NCBI RefSeq assembly: GCF_900105195.1
Contig: NZ_FNRX01000002.1
Span: 1,426,001-1,490,000, forward strand
DNA: 64,000 nt
Reading direction: 5' to 3'
Origin: Rhodococcus pyridinivorans
GTDB lineage: Bacteria; Actinomycetota; Actinomycetes; Mycobacteriales; Mycobacteriaceae
The position numbers and the translations under genes were made by a program. Shown one piece after another: positions 54,127 through 63,546 of this stretch (positions are counted from its first letter, which is position 1; each line of letters opens with the position of its first letter). The notes beneath the pieces are model-generated. The model ran no database searches, had not been told where the DNA came from, and worked only from the letters and a program-made list of their open reading frames with translations.

Positions 54127-56501
54127 AGGATCGTTCTCCACGCCTCGACGAGCGTTGCCGTGGTCGCCGCGTCGCGCACCGCGATCCGTACCCAGTCGTC
54201 ACCGAGGCCGGGGAAGGTGTCGCCGCGACGCAGCGCGAAGCCCTTCTCCCGCAATCTCTCCCGCGTTCCCTCTGGCGTTTCCGCCAGCACGAACGGGGCT
54301 GTCGCGGGGGAGACCACGTGGATTCCGAGTCCGGTGAGGGCGTCGACGAGAACCTTCCTGTCGCCGGCGATCTCCTGTGCGATCACCTCGGTCTCGCGTA
54401 CTGCGTCACCGGATGCGCACGCGATCATCGCGGCCCCTGCGGGAGTGGACACCGACCAGGGTGGTTGCTGCGCGGCGAAATCCGCGAGCACTGCGGCGTC
54501 GCCGACCACGTATCCGGCGCGCAGACCCGGGATCGCCCACGTCTTGGTGAGCGACCGCAGCACCACGAGTCCCGGAACGAGCTGTCCCGTCAACGATTCG
54601 GTTTCGCCGGGAACGGCGTCCATGAACGCCTCGTCGACCACGACCACCCGTCCCGGTCGGGTCAGTGCCAGGAGCGTGTCGGCCGGGTGCAGGACCGAGG
54701 TGGGATTCGTCGGATTGCCGACGATGACCAGGTCGGCATCCTCCGGGACCGCACCCGGATCGAGGACGAACCCGTCATCGCAGCGCAACACGACCCGCGT
54801 GACACGATGTCCGGCGGCCAACAGTGCGGCCTCCGGTTCGGTGAACTGCGGGTGCACCACCACCGGCTTCCGCCACGCCCGTGCCCGAGCGATCAATGTG
54901 AACGCCTCGGCACCTCCGGCGGTCGGGAGGACCTCGTCGACGCTGCGGCCGTGACGATCGGCGAGGGCGGAGCGTGCATCGCTCGGGTCGGGATACCGGG
55001 CGAGATCGTCCAGCGATGCACGCAGGGCGTCGTCGAGCCATGCCGGTCGCGGGCGGCGCGAGACGTTGACGGCGAGGTCGACCAGCCCCTCGGTCGCGTC
55101 GCGGTCGCCGTGATGGTGCAGGTCGGGTTCGGGTGTTCGACGACGCGCAGGTGCCGAGGTGGGTTCGGGGGCGGGATCCGCCGACCGTGCGGCGTCTGCG
55201 AAACGTCGCGCGAGATCGGGATGTCCGGCCCAGTGCGTGTGCAGGTACGACGCGTGCACGTTCGCGGTGGCGATGCCGTCCGGCCGGCCGTCGAGCAGCC
55301 ACGCGGGAGACGAGCCGGAATCGATCACGGTGCGGTGGAACTCGTGACCGGTGACGCGGGTGCCGGCGGAGGCGAGCAGGGTGTCCTGCGGCGCGATCGC
55401 GGTGCGGTAGCCGAGGGTCAGGCGCGGGGTCATCCGTGCCGCAGTGTCGAGGGCTCCCACCATCTCGTGCCCGTCGACCTCGCGCCCCAGATAGAGCAGA
55501 CCGGCGCACTCGGCGACGGTCGGAACTCCGGCCGCGATCGCGGCACGCAGGTGCGTGCGCAAGGGGAGGTTCGCGGCGAGGTCGGCGGCATGTACCTCGG
55601 GGAACCCGCCGCCGAGGTAGATGCCTGCGGCGCCGGCGGGCAGTCGTTCGTCGCGCAGGGGATCGAAGGTCACCGGTCGGCATCCGTGTGCGCGCAGCAG
55701 TTCCTCGGTCTCGGTGTAGCGGAAGGTGAAGGCGCGGCCTCCGGCGACGGCGATCACCGGTCCGTCCTCGGTGGGCGTGCCGGGTGACCACGGCGTCGCC
55801 GACAAAGCGGGTGCTGCCGAGGCGATACCGAGGATCTCGGTGAGGTCGATGCGCTCGGCGATCCGCGCGGCGAGACGATCCACCTGCGCGGTCGCCTCGT
55901 CGCGCTCCTCGGCGGGCACCAGGCCGAGATGGCGCGAGGGGACGGTGACGCCGTCGTCGCGACCGAGCACACCGAGCACCGGGATACCGGTCGGTTCGAG
56001 TGCGCGGATCACCTCGTCCGAATGTCGCTGCGATCCGGCCTTGTTCAGGATCACGCCGGCGATCCGCGTGCCGCGGTCGTAGGACGCCATGCCGTGCACG
56101 ATCGCCGCGATCGACCGGGAGGCGTGCGAGACGTCGACGACGAGGACCACCGGTGCGGACAGCAGGGCCGCGGTGTGGGCGGTAGACGCGTACCCGTCGG
56201 TGCCGATCATCCCGTCGTACAACCCCATGACCCCTTCGATCACGGCGATGTCCGCACCGGCGGCGCCGTGCAGGAAGAGAGGAGCGACGAGGTCCTCGCC
56301 GACGAGGTGCGGGTCGAGGTTGCGGCCCGGTCGGCCGGTGGCGAGCGAGTGGTAGCCGGGATCGATGTAGTCGGGACCGATCTTGTGCCCCGACACGATG
56401 TGGCCGGCGCGACGCAGTGCCGCCATGAGGCCCGTGGCGACGGTGGTCTTCCCATGCCCGGATGCCGGTGCGGCGACGACGACGCGTGGAACTCTCACCA
56501 C
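54123..56501 (-). CDS. cobBC: Fused cobyrinate a,c-diamide synthase and CobC-type aminotransferase
   Basis: A 792-residue fusion. Residues 1-445 are CobB/CbiA: ATP site APASGHGKTTVATGL, GPDYIDPGYH, and class I glutaminase with Cys332 in VAECAGLLYLG and a His in GHEFH. A Pro/Ala/His-rich linker (about 446-472) joins a PLP fold-type I domain (473-792) like CobC/CobD threonine-phosphate decarboxylase, with DLAVNVSRRPRPAWL, GNPTNPTSVL and PLP Lys653 in LRSLTKTWAIPG. CobB amidates side chains a and c; CobC makes or handles the aminopropanol-phosphate arm. The two are usually separate genes. GTG at 56501 (or 56498) overlaps the cobO stop. Confidence 0.92.
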   Translation of the reverse strand: MVRVPRVVVAAPASGHGKTTVATGLMAALRRAGHIVSGHKIGPDYIDPGYHSLATGRPGRNLDPHLVGEDLVAPLFLHGAAGADIAVIEGVMGLYDGMIGTDGYASTAHTAALLSAPVVLVVDVSHASRSIAAIVHGMASYDRGTRIAGVILNKAGSQRHSDEVIRALEPTGIPVLGVLGRDDGVTVPSRHLGLVPAEERDEATAQVDRLAARIAERIDLTEILGIASAAPALSATPWSPGTPTEDGPVIAVAGGRAFTFRYTETEELLRAHGCRPVTFDPLRDERLPAGAAGIYLGGGFPEVHAADLAANLPLRTHLRAAIAAGVPTVAECAGLLYLGREVDGHEMVGALDTAARMTPRLTLGYRTAIAPQDTLLASAGTRVTGHEFHRTVIDSGSSPAWLLDGRPDGIATANVHASYLHTHWAGHPDLARRFADAARSADPAPEPTSAPARRRTPEPDLHHHGDRDATEGLVDLAVNVSRRPRPAWLDDALRASLDDLARYPDPSDARSALADRHGRSVDEVLPTAGGAEAFTLIARARAWRKPVVVHPQFTEPEAALLAAGHRVTRVVLRCDDGFVLDPGAVPEDADLVIVGNPTNPTSVLHPADTLLALTRPGRVVVVDEAFMDAVPGETESLTGQLVPGLVVLRSLTKTWAIPGLRAGYVVGDAAVLADFAAQQPPWSVSTPAGAAMIACASGDAVRETEVIAQEIAGDRKVLVDALTGLGIHVVSPATAPFVLAETPEGTRERLREKGFALRRGDTFPGLGDDWVRIAVRDAATTATLVEAWRTIL

Positions 56502-57109
56502 TCGATTCCTCGCTGGCCCTTCTGTCCCGCATCCATCGGATGTTTGACCTTCGTCATCTCCGTCACCAGGTCGGCGACCTCGACGAGTTTCGGGTGCGCA
56601 CGCCGCCCCGTGATCATGACGTGCTGGTGTCCCGGCCGTGAGGTCAGCGTATCGACGACCTCGTCGATGTCGACCCAGCCCCAGGCGATCGGATAGGTGA
56701 ACTCGTCCAGTACGTACAGGCCGTGCTGCTCCGCGGTGAGACGTCGCTGGATCTCACGCCACCCGGCGAGCGCATCGGCGGCATGGTCCTCCTCGGTGCC
56801 TTCCTTGCGCGACCACGACCAGCCGGAACCCATCTTGTGCCACTCGATCGGCCCCCCGGTGCCGCGCTCGGCGTGCAGATCGGCGAGGGTTTCGAAGGCG
56901 GTCTGCTCGCCGAGTCGCCACTTGGCGGACTTGACGAACTGGAAGACGGCGACCGACCAGCCCTGGTTCCAGCCACGCAGTGCGAGGCCGAATGCGGCTG
57001 TGGACTTTCCTTTTCCGTCGCCGGTGTTGATCATCAACAGCGGCCGGTTGCGGCGCTGCCGGGTGGTGAGACCGTCGGCGGGGACGACGGTGGGTTGTCC
57101 CTTCGGCAT
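56495..57109 (-). CDS. cobO: Corrinoid adenosyltransferase CobO/BtuR
   Basis: A 204-residue cytoplasmic enzyme transferring adenosine from ATP to the cobalt of corrinoids. P-loop NTGDGKGKSTAAFG, then FVKSAKWRLGEQ, GSGWSWSRKEG, VLDEFTYPIAWGW and TGRRAHPKLVEVADLVTEM follow the family order. ATG at 57109 shares one base with the upstream chelatase-motor stop (TGATG). Confidence 0.96.
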   Translation of the reverse strand: MPKGQPTVVPADGLTTRQRRNRPLLMINTGDGKGKSTAAFGLALRGWNQGWSVAVFQFVKSAKWRLGEQTAFETLADLHAERGTGGPIEWHKMGSGWSWSRKEGTEEDHAADALAGWREIQRRLTAEQHGLYVLDEFTYPIAWGWVDIDEVVDTLTSRPGHQHVMITGRRAHPKLVEVADLVTEMTKVKHPMDAGQKGQRGIEW

Positions 57110-58989
57110 CAGGCGGCCCTCTCCCGGACGATTCCGGTCAAAGCGTCGGCATCGACCTCACCGACGGGCACATACTCGGCGCCGAGGCGTTCGGCGAGAC
57201 GGGCCGCGAGACCCATCCGGAATCGGCCCGTCTCGGAATCGACCACCACGGAGGAGATTCCCTGTGCAGCGATGACGTCCGCGGCGTCGAGCGAGCGCTG
57301 CACAGCGTCCGGTCCGGCGGTGGCGCGACCGTCGGTGACCACGACGAGCAGGGCGCGTCGACGCGGATCCCGCAGGGAATGACGCCGAAGGGTGGTGGCC
57401 GCTTCGATCAACCCCTCCGCCAGCGGGGTCCGCCCACCGGCGGGAAGTTCTCGCAGCCGTGCGGCAGCCACGTCCACCGAATTCGTCGGCGGGAGTGCGA
57501 CGGTCGCGCCGGTGCCGCGGAAGGTCACGAGTCCGACGGTGTCGCGACGGCGGTAGGCGTCGAGCAGCAGCGACAGGACAGCGGTCTTGACCTGCACCAT
57601 CCGGTTGCGTGCTGCCATCGACCCGGATGCGTCGACGCAGAGCAGGACGAGATTGGTTTCGTGGCCTTCGATGATCTTGCGGCGCACCTGCAGACCCCGA
57701 TCGGTGAAGGCGGACGCGCGGATCGTGGCGGGCAGATGAACCGGGCCGGTGTCGCCGCGGCGACTACCCACGGTACGGCCGATCGTGGTGACCGCCCGCG
57801 ACCGGCGACCGGCCGCCCCGCGCCCGACCCGATCGACGGAGAACACCCTGGCGCGAAAAGGATCCGTCGCCGACGCCAGGCTGGTGGACGACCGATCACC
57901 CGAACCGGAGGACGTCTCCGCCGCCGAGTCGTCGGGTGCGCTCTCGCCACCACCGGGATCGTCGTCGGGGCCAGGATCCGGATCGTCTCCACCGAGAAGT
58001 TCGTCGAGCAGATCGTCGCTGCTGGTGGGGGCGTCGAAGGGGTTGCGGCGCCGACGGTGTGGCAGGGCGAGTCGGGCCGCTGCCGCGATGTCCTCGCGTG
58101 TCACCTCGAGCCGGTCGTGCCAGGCCGCGTGTGCGATCGCCGTGCGGGCGGTGACCAGGTCGGCGCGCATGCCGTCCACGTCGAACGCCGCGCACACCTC
58201 GGCGATCGAGACCAATGCGTCGTCGCTCAGTGCGACCTGCGGGACGAGTTCGCGGGCGGAGGCGACTCGCCGCGACCACTCTGCGTCCCGATCCGCCCAT
58301 CGCGCGGTGAACCCGGCCGGGTCGGCGTCGAAGGCCATCCGCCGCCGCACGATCTCGGCGCGCATGTGCGGGTCGCGGGGCGCGGTCACGTCCACGGCGA
58401 GTCCGAAGCGGTCGAGCAACTGCGGGCGAAGCTCACCCTCCTCGGGATTCATCGTTCCGACCAGTACGAATCGGGAGGCGTGCTCGACGGAGACCCCGTC
58501 GCGTTCGACGGTCGAGCGGCCCATCGCCGCGGCGTCGAGCAGCAGGTCGACCAGGTGGTCGTGCAGGAGGTTGACCTCGTCGACGTACAGCACGCCGCGG
58601 TGGGCCAGTGCCAGAAGACCGGGTTCGTATTCGGCCGTGCGGTCGGCCAGTGCCTTGCCGAGATGCAACGCTCCGGTGACGCGATCCTCCGCCGCGCCGA
58701 CGGGTAGTTCCACCAGCCGGACCGGCCGGACATGCGAGGCCGCACCGGGCGGATGGGGGCCGTCCGGGCAGGACGGATCGGGGGCGTCCGGATCGCACGA
58801 GAACCGGCACCCGTCCACGACGGTGACCGGGGGCAACAGTGCGGCGTGGGCACGCACCGTCGTCGATTTCGCGGTGCCCTTCTCGCCACGTACCAGCACA
58901 CCGCCGATCGTCGGCGACACCGCACACAGGGTCAGGGCCAGCGCGAGGTCGTCGGAACCGACCACCGCACCGAACGGATACACGTGCAC
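57109..58989 (-). CDS. Magnesium/cobalt chelatase motor protein (ChlI-ChlD-type AAA+ and VWA)
   Basis: A 626-residue fused chelatase subunit. N-terminal AAA+ domain: Walker A GEKGTAKST, Walker B VLYVDEVNLL, sensor GTMNPEEGELRPQLLDRFGL. A long Asp/Gly/Ser-rich linker leads to a C-terminal von Willebrand A domain with MIDAS CVDASGSMAAR. In actinobacteria without CobS/CobT such proteins are thought to power cobalt insertion with CobN; that fits this operon, which starts with this gene after a B12 riboswitch and contains cobO. GTG at 58989, five bases after GGAGG, is preferred; GTG at 59001 or a TTG further up are alternatives. Confidence 0.88.
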   Translation of the reverse strand: MHVYPFGAVVGSDDLALALTLCAVSPTIGGVLVRGEKGTAKSTTVRAHAALLPPVTVVDGCRFSCDPDAPDPSCPDGPHPPGAASHVRPVRLVELPVGAAEDRVTGALHLGKALADRTAEYEPGLLALAHRGVLYVDEVNLLHDHLVDLLLDAAAMGRSTVERDGVSVEHASRFVLVGTMNPEEGELRPQLLDRFGLAVDVTAPRDPHMRAEIVRRRMAFDADPAGFTARWADRDAEWSRRVASARELVPQVALSDDALVSIAEVCAAFDVDGMRADLVTARTAIAHAAWHDRLEVTREDIAAAARLALPHRRRRNPFDAPTSSDDLLDELLGGDDPDPGPDDDPGGGESAPDDSAAETSSGSGDRSSTSLASATDPFRARVFSVDRVGRGAAGRRSRAVTTIGRTVGSRRGDTGPVHLPATIRASAFTDRGLQVRRKIIEGHETNLVLLCVDASGSMAARNRMVQVKTAVLSLLLDAYRRRDTVGLVTFRGTGATVALPPTNSVDVAAARLRELPAGGRTPLAEGLIEAATTLRRHSLRDPRRRALLVVVTDGRATAGPDAVQRSLDAADVIAAQGISSVVVDSETGRFRMGLAARLAERLGAEYVPVGEVDADALTGIVRERAA

Positions 58990-59074
58990 TTCGACCTCCA
59001 CAGGCTCCCGCTGGGATGTTTTTCGCGGCAAGCTGTTCGAAGGCCGGTATTCGGACTTCCCGGTCGGACGCCGT

Positions 59075-59212
59075 GCGATCGCCTTCCCGGACCGGACGGT
59101 CCAGTGGCTGCGCGGATGCGCGTGATCGACGACTCCCGGGTCACCGCAGCGGGCCTGTGCCGGATTCTCACCGGCTTCCCGATTATCCCCGTGAGGGGCA
59201 CCTTCGATTGCC
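59075..59212 (-). promoter_or_regulatory. Cobalamin riboswitch 2 (minus strand)
   Basis: Read on the minus strand: AATCGAAGGTGCC near 59208, the core GGGAAGCCGGTGAGAATCCG followed by CCCGCTGCGGTGACCC, then the B12-box region GCAGCCACTGG and CCGGGAAGGCG ending near 59080. An imperfect closing stem pairs 59206-59212 with 59075-59081. A TAGACT -10 candidate lies at 59230-59225. It precedes the chelatase motor-cobO-cobBC-cobD operon. Confidence 0.92.
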
Positions 59213-59261
59213 TTGCCACGGCCGAGTCTAGGCCATGGCGCGTGGGCTATGGTTCACCGCC

Positions 59262-60482
59262 ATGGGACCGATACGACAGACGACAGGCATCACCGTTGTC
59301 GGAATCGGGGCGGACGGATGGTCCGGTGTGCCGTCCACCGTCCGGGAGCGGATTCTCGCGGCCGAGGTCCTGCTCGGCGGCCGGCGCCACCTCGACCTGG
59401 TTCCCGCCGGCACAGCGGTGCGCGAGGAGTGGCCGTCGCCGCTCCTGTCCGGGCTCGACGACCTCCTCGACCGGCACGCCGGCAAGGACGTCGTCGCGCT
59501 CGCATCCGGTGATCCGCTGGTCTCCGGGATCGGCACCACGCTGATCCGACGCCTCGGAGGCGACGCCGTGGAGGTGATCCCGGCGATCTCGTCGGTGGCA
59601 CTTGCCCGTGCACGCATGGGCTGGTCCGCGGAGGAGTGCGAGACGATCACCGTCGTGGGTCGCGAGATCGATGCTCTGCGCAGAGTTCTGACGCGCGGAC
59701 GCAAACTCGTCGTCCTCGTCGACGGTGCACGTGTCGCGGATGTTGCGACGCTCCTGGAGACCGCCGGTTTCGGGAACTCACGGGTCGCGGTGTTGTCGCA
59801 TCTCGGTGCTGCGGACGAGTCCCGGATCGATGCGAAGGCGGCCCATCTGACCGATACGGGCGTCCGGTCTCTGAGTCTGATGTGCGTCGAGGTCGACGGC
59901 CCCGCCGGGTTGTCGGTGCTGCCCGGTCTCGACGACTCCCTGTTCGAGCACGACGGGCAGCTCAGCAAGCGGACCGTACGCCTCGCGGCGGTGTGCGCAC
60001 TCGCACCGCGACCGGGCGAGTTGCTGTGGGACGTCGGTGCGGGAGCCGGGTCCGTCGGAATCGAATGGGCGCGAACCGATCCGCGCTGTCGTACTCTCGC
60101 GATCGAGAAGGACGAACGGCGCGCCGGCGCGATCGAACGCAATGCCGCCGCGTTGGGTGTGCCGTCGATCGTGCGCATCGTCCGAGGTGCTGCACCTGCC
60201 GCGCTCGTCGGACTCCCGGTGCCCGACGCGATCTTCGTCGGCGGAGGAGGAAGTCGCGAGGGTGTGCTCGACACGTGTTGGGACGCATTGCCTCCCGGCG
60301 GTCGGCTCGTCGCGCACGCGGTGACGCTGGAGACCGAGGCCGTCCTGGTGCAGTGGTGGAAGACGCACGGCGGTGAACTCACCCGTCTGTCCGTCGAACA
60401 CGCAGATCCCATAGGAACATTCACCGGCTGGCGTGCGCAGCGACCGGTCGTGCAATGGAGCGCAGTGAAAGGCGAACGATGA
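59262..60482 (+). CDS. cobL: Precorrin-6Y C5,15-methyltransferase (decarboxylating), CobL
   Basis: A 406-residue bifunctional enzyme. The N-terminal CbiE-type SAM methyltransferase (about 1-200) contains VVGIGADGWSGV, GGRRHLDLVP and VALASGDPLVSGIG; the C-terminal CbiT-type domain has LSKRTVRLAAVCAL and LLWDVGAGAGSVGIEWA and decarboxylates the acetate chain on ring C. ATG at 59262 fits the domain boundary; an ATG at 59235 is possible. It diverges from riboswitch 2, with no riboswitch of its own seen. Stop overlaps cobM. Confidence 0.95.
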   Translation: MGPIRQTTGITVVGIGADGWSGVPSTVRERILAAEVLLGGRRHLDLVPAGTAVREEWPSPLLSGLDDLLDRHAGKDVVALASGDPLVSGIGTTLIRRLGGDAVEVIPAISSVALARARMGWSAEECETITVVGREIDALRRVLTRGRKLVVLVDGARVADVATLLETAGFGNSRVAVLSHLGAADESRIDAKAAHLTDTGVRSLSLMCVEVDGPAGLSVLPGLDDSLFEHDGQLSKRTVRLAAVCALAPRPGELLWDVGAGAGSVGIEWARTDPRCRTLAIEKDERRAGAIERNAAALGVPSIVRIVRGAAPAALVGLPVPDAIFVGGGGSREGVLDTCWDALPPGGRLVAHAVTLETEAVLVQWWKTHGGELTRLSVEHADPIGTFTGWRAQRPVVQWSAVKGER

Positions 60483-61240
60483 CCGTCCATTTCGTAGGAT
60501 CCGGACCCGGAGCGGCCGACCTGCTCACACTGCGAGCGGTGAATCTGCTGCGCGAGGTCCCGGTCGTGCTGTACGCCGGTACCTATCTCGATGCCGACAC
60601 CCTCTCGCACTGCCGTGACGACGCCGAACTGGTCGACACGCAACACCTGGACCTCGACGAGATCACCGCGCATCTCGTCGACGCGCACCGGCGCGGGCTC
60701 GACGCCGTGCGGCTGTGCTCCGGCGACCCGTCACTGTACTCGGCGCTCACCGAGCAGACGCGACGGCTCGACGCCGCGGGCGTGCCGTGGGACGTCACAC
60801 CCGGTGTGCCCGCCTACGCCGCGGCCGCGGCGGCACTCGGTACCGAGCTGACGGTCCCCGAACTCGTGCAGACGGTCGTGCTGACCCGCACGCAGGCCCG
60901 ATCGACGGCGATGCCCGACAGCGAGGCTCTGGCGCGGGTCGCAGGAATCCGGGCGAGTCTCGTCCTGCACCTGGCGATCACCCGCATCCGCGTCCTTGCC
61001 GAAGAACTCACTGCCGAATACGGCGCCGATTGCCCCGTCGCGGTGGTCGCGTTCGCGTCGCGACCGAACCAGGTCGTGCTGCGCGGCACCCTCGCCGACA
61101 TCGCCGACGGTGTCGAGGCGGCGGGACTGAAGCACACTGCGGTGATCGTCGTCGGACACGCTCTCGGCGTGCGTGAACGGCCGGATGTGGCCTGTTCACA
61201 CCTCTACGACCCTTCCCGCGAGCGCGCCGGTCTCGGATAG
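60479..61240 (+). CDS. cobM: Precorrin-4 C11-methyltransferase
   Basis: A 253-residue SAM-dependent methyltransferase of aerobic corrin synthesis. VHFVGSGPGAADLLTLRA at the start, VVLYAGTYLD, VRLCSGDPSLYSAL, DVTPGVPAYAAAAAALG and LVLHLAITRIRVLAEEL are family hallmarks. ATG at 60479 overlaps the cobL stop (ATGA). An inverted repeat after the stop separates it from convergent cobIJ. Confidence 0.96.
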   Translation: MTVHFVGSGPGAADLLTLRAVNLLREVPVVLYAGTYLDADTLSHCRDDAELVDTQHLDLDEITAHLVDAHRRGLDAVRLCSGDPSLYSALTEQTRRLDAAGVPWDVTPGVPAYAAAAAALGTELTVPELVQTVVLTRTQARSTAMPDSEALARVAGIRASLVLHLAITRIRVLAEELTAEYGADCPVAVVAFASRPNQVVLRGTLADIADGVEAAGLKHTAVIVVGHALGVRERPDVACSHLYDPSRERAGLG

Positions 61241-61258
61241 CTCCATCCTCGCGCGCCG

Positions 61259-61300
61259 AACCGGGGTTCGCCCCGGTTGCAACAGTGGCGAACCCCGGTT
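61259..61300. terminator. Bidirectional hairpin between cobM and cobIJ
   Basis: 14-bp perfect arms AACCGGGGTTCGCC (61259-61272) and GGCGAACCCCGGTT (61287-61300), 14-nt loop, between convergent genes. Confidence 0.85.
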
Positions 61301-61342
61301 CACCGCGCGAACCTGTTGACAACCGGCGGGTGAACACCGCAG

Positions 61343-62899
61343 TCAAACGGTTGTCGAGGATCCCGAATGGCGACCGTCGACCGACCGTTTCGTCCACACC
61401 GCACCCGAAGGCATCACGAAGGTCCCCGCAGCGCCGACGATGAGCAGGCACTTCATGTCGATGCTCGCCGGATCGAGCTTCTCGAGCGTCGTGACCTCGA
61501 GCGACTCGCCGGACCGTCCCACATCGCGCCCGATCACGACGACGGTGTCGGCCGGACGATGCTTCAACAGTACCGTTTTCGCGTCCGCGACCTGCGTCGT
61601 CCGAGACCGCGACGCCGGGTTGTAGATGCCCAGGACGAGATCGGCCTCGGACACCGCTGCCAGCCGCTTCTCGATCACGTCCCACGGCTTGAGTCGATCC
61701 GACAGGCTAATCACCGCGAAGTCACCACCGATCGGGGCGCCGGCCCGCGCTGCCACGGCCTGCACCGCGGAGACGCCCGGCAGGACGCGAATGGGTACGG
61801 ACGCGTACTTCTCGTCCTGCGCGGCCTCGAACACCGCCGACGCCATGCCGAACACTCCGGCGTCACCACCGGAGACCACGGCGACCTTCTCGCCGGACAG
61901 GGCGAGATCGAGCGCGAATCGCGCGCGGTCCACCTCCACGGTGTTGCCACTCGAATGCCGGTGCAGCCCGGTGCGAACCGGAACACGGTCGACGTACGGT
62001 CCGTAGCCGACGACGTGATCGACCTGTGTGAGCGCGTCCGCCGCTTCGGGTGTCAGCCACTTCTCGTCCGCCGGTCCCAACCCGACGACGAGCAGTTCGT
62101 TCGCGTCCGGATGTGTCGCCTCGACCGCGACGGACGGCCGCGAGCGGTCGGCGACCGCCTGATTCCTCGGGGAGCGGTCACCGGCGGTGAGGATCACCGA
62201 GAAGTACGGCACCGCGTCGGCGTCGACCTCGGCGACCGGCAGGATGCGTTGCCGATCCATCGACGCGCGTTCGACATAGACGGCGTCGTCGAGGCGACCG
62301 GACTGGGCGAGAGCCTCGCGCACAGCGGGAAACGTCCTGCCCAGCTTCATGATCGCCGCACCGTCGGTGTCGGCGAGCCGTCGTGCGAGCTCCGGGGCGG
62401 GCACTGTGCCGGGCAGGATGGTGAGGACGTCGGTGCGGCGCACCATCGGCTCGGCGGCCGCGGCAGAGGCGGCGGACACCGAGGTCACGCCCGGCACCAC
62501 TTCCGTCGGGTATCGCGGAGCGAGCCGATCGTGTAGGTACATGTACGAGCCGTAGAACAGAGGGTCGCCCTCGCAGAGCACGACGACGGTGCGTCCCGCG
62601 TCGAGGTGGACGGCCAACCGGGCGGCGGACTCGTCATAGAAATCGGCGATCGCACCGTCGTAACCACCCGGGTGCTCGGTGGTGCCCGTCGTCACCGGGT
62701 ACACCAGCAGTTCCTCGATCACGCCGTCCGGGATCAGGTCGGCGGCGATCGACCGGGCGATGGATCGGCCGTGCGTGCCGGAGTAGTAGGCGAGGACGTC
62801 GGCCTCGGCGATCAGCCGCGCGGCCTTGCGTGTGATGAGTTCGGGATCGCCGGGACCGAGTCCCACGCCGTAGAACCTGCCGGACACCGTGTCACTCAT
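61343..62899 (-). CDS. cobIJ: Fused precorrin-2 C20- and precorrin-3B C17-methyltransferase
   Basis: A 518-residue fusion. Residues 1-245: CobI, with YGVGLGPGDPELITRKA, VVLCEGDPLFYGSYMYL and VPGVTSVSAASAAAAEPM. From about residue 265: CobJ, with LLVVGLGPADEKWLTPEA, VAVVSGGDAGVFGMASAV, VLPGVSAVQAVAARAGAPIG and LGIYNPASRSR. It methylates C20 before and C17 after ring contraction. The same fusion is known in mycobacteria. ATG at 62899 overlaps the cobH stop (ATGA). Confidence 0.96.
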   Translation of the reverse strand: MSDTVSGRFYGVGLGPGDPELITRKAARLIAEADVLAYYSGTHGRSIARSIAADLIPDGVIEELLVYPVTTGTTEHPGGYDGAIADFYDESAARLAVHLDAGRTVVVLCEGDPLFYGSYMYLHDRLAPRYPTEVVPGVTSVSAASAAAAEPMVRRTDVLTILPGTVPAPELARRLADTDGAAIMKLGRTFPAVREALAQSGRLDDAVYVERASMDRQRILPVAEVDADAVPYFSVILTAGDRSPRNQAVADRSRPSVAVEATHPDANELLVVGLGPADEKWLTPEAADALTQVDHVVGYGPYVDRVPVRTGLHRHSSGNTVEVDRARFALDLALSGEKVAVVSGGDAGVFGMASAVFEAAQDEKYASVPIRVLPGVSAVQAVAARAGAPIGGDFAVISLSDRLKPWDVIEKRLAAVSEADLVLGIYNPASRSRTTQVADAKTVLLKHRPADTVVVIGRDVGRSGESLEVTTLEKLDPASIDMKCLLIVGAAGTFVMPSGAVWTKRSVDGRHSGSSTTV

Positions 62900-63546
62900 T
62901 CCTTCTCCTGGGCAAGTGCGTTGATCGCGGACGACGCCATCGCCGACCCGCCGCGGCGGCCCCGCACCACCAGATGGGGTATCTGCAGCCGATGGTCGAG
63001 CAGCGCTTCCTTGGATTCGGCGGCGCCGATGAACCCGACGGGCACCCCGACGATCGCGGCCGGCCGGGGGGCGCCGGCGTCGAGCATCTCGAGGAGATGG
63101 AACAAGGCCGTCGGGGCATTACCGATCGCGACGACTGCACCCTCGAGGCGGTCGGCCCACAGGGACACCGCCGCAGCGGAGCGGGTCGTGCCCCAGCGCT
63201 CGGCGAGTTCGGGGACACGCGGATCGGCGAGCAGACACATCACGTCGTTGTCGGCAGGCAGGCGCGTACGGGTGACCCCGGAGGCCACCATGTTCGCGTC
63301 GGTGAGGATCGGAGCGCCCGCGTTGAGCGCAGCGCGTGCGGCCGGAACAAGATCGGGATGGATCACGAGATCCCGTGCCAGATCGGTCTGTCCGCTCGCG
63401 TGGATCATCCGGACTGCGATCTTCTCCGCCGTCGCGGGGATCGCGGTCAGATCCGATTCGGCGCGGATCGTCGCGAACGACCGGACGTAGATCTCGGCAC
63501 CGTCGGTGACGTAGTCGTACCGACGCGGGGGAGGTCGAAGGGTCAC
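62896..63546 (-). CDS. cobH: Precorrin-8X methylmutase
   Basis: A 216-residue enzyme moving the C11 methyl to C12, giving hydrogenobyrinic acid. Conserved AVRMIHASGQTDLARDLVIH with the catalytic His, GAPILTDANMVASGV, IGNAPTALFHLLEML, AAIVGVPVGFIGAAESKEAL and VRGRRGGSAMASSAINAL. GTG at 63546 with CAGGAG upstream; it overlaps the cobG stop by 4 bp, so cobG-cobH-cobIJ are translationally chained. Confidence 0.96.
   Translation of the reverse strand: MTLRPPPRRYDYVTDGAEIYVRSFATIRAESDLTAIPATAEKIAVRMIHASGQTDLARDLVIHPDLVPAARAALNAGAPILTDANMVASGVTRTRLPADNDVMCLLADPRVPELAERWGTTRSAAAVSLWADRLEGAVVAIGNAPTALFHLLEMLDAGAPRPAAIVGVPVGFIGAAESKEALLDHRLQIPHLVVRGRRGGSAMASSAINALAQEKE

Noticed and set aside
57109..58989. 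Assigning the AAA+/VWA protein to bacteriochlorophyll synthesis
   Set aside because: No chlorophyll genes in the window; the riboswitch and cob operon context favour cobalt chelation.
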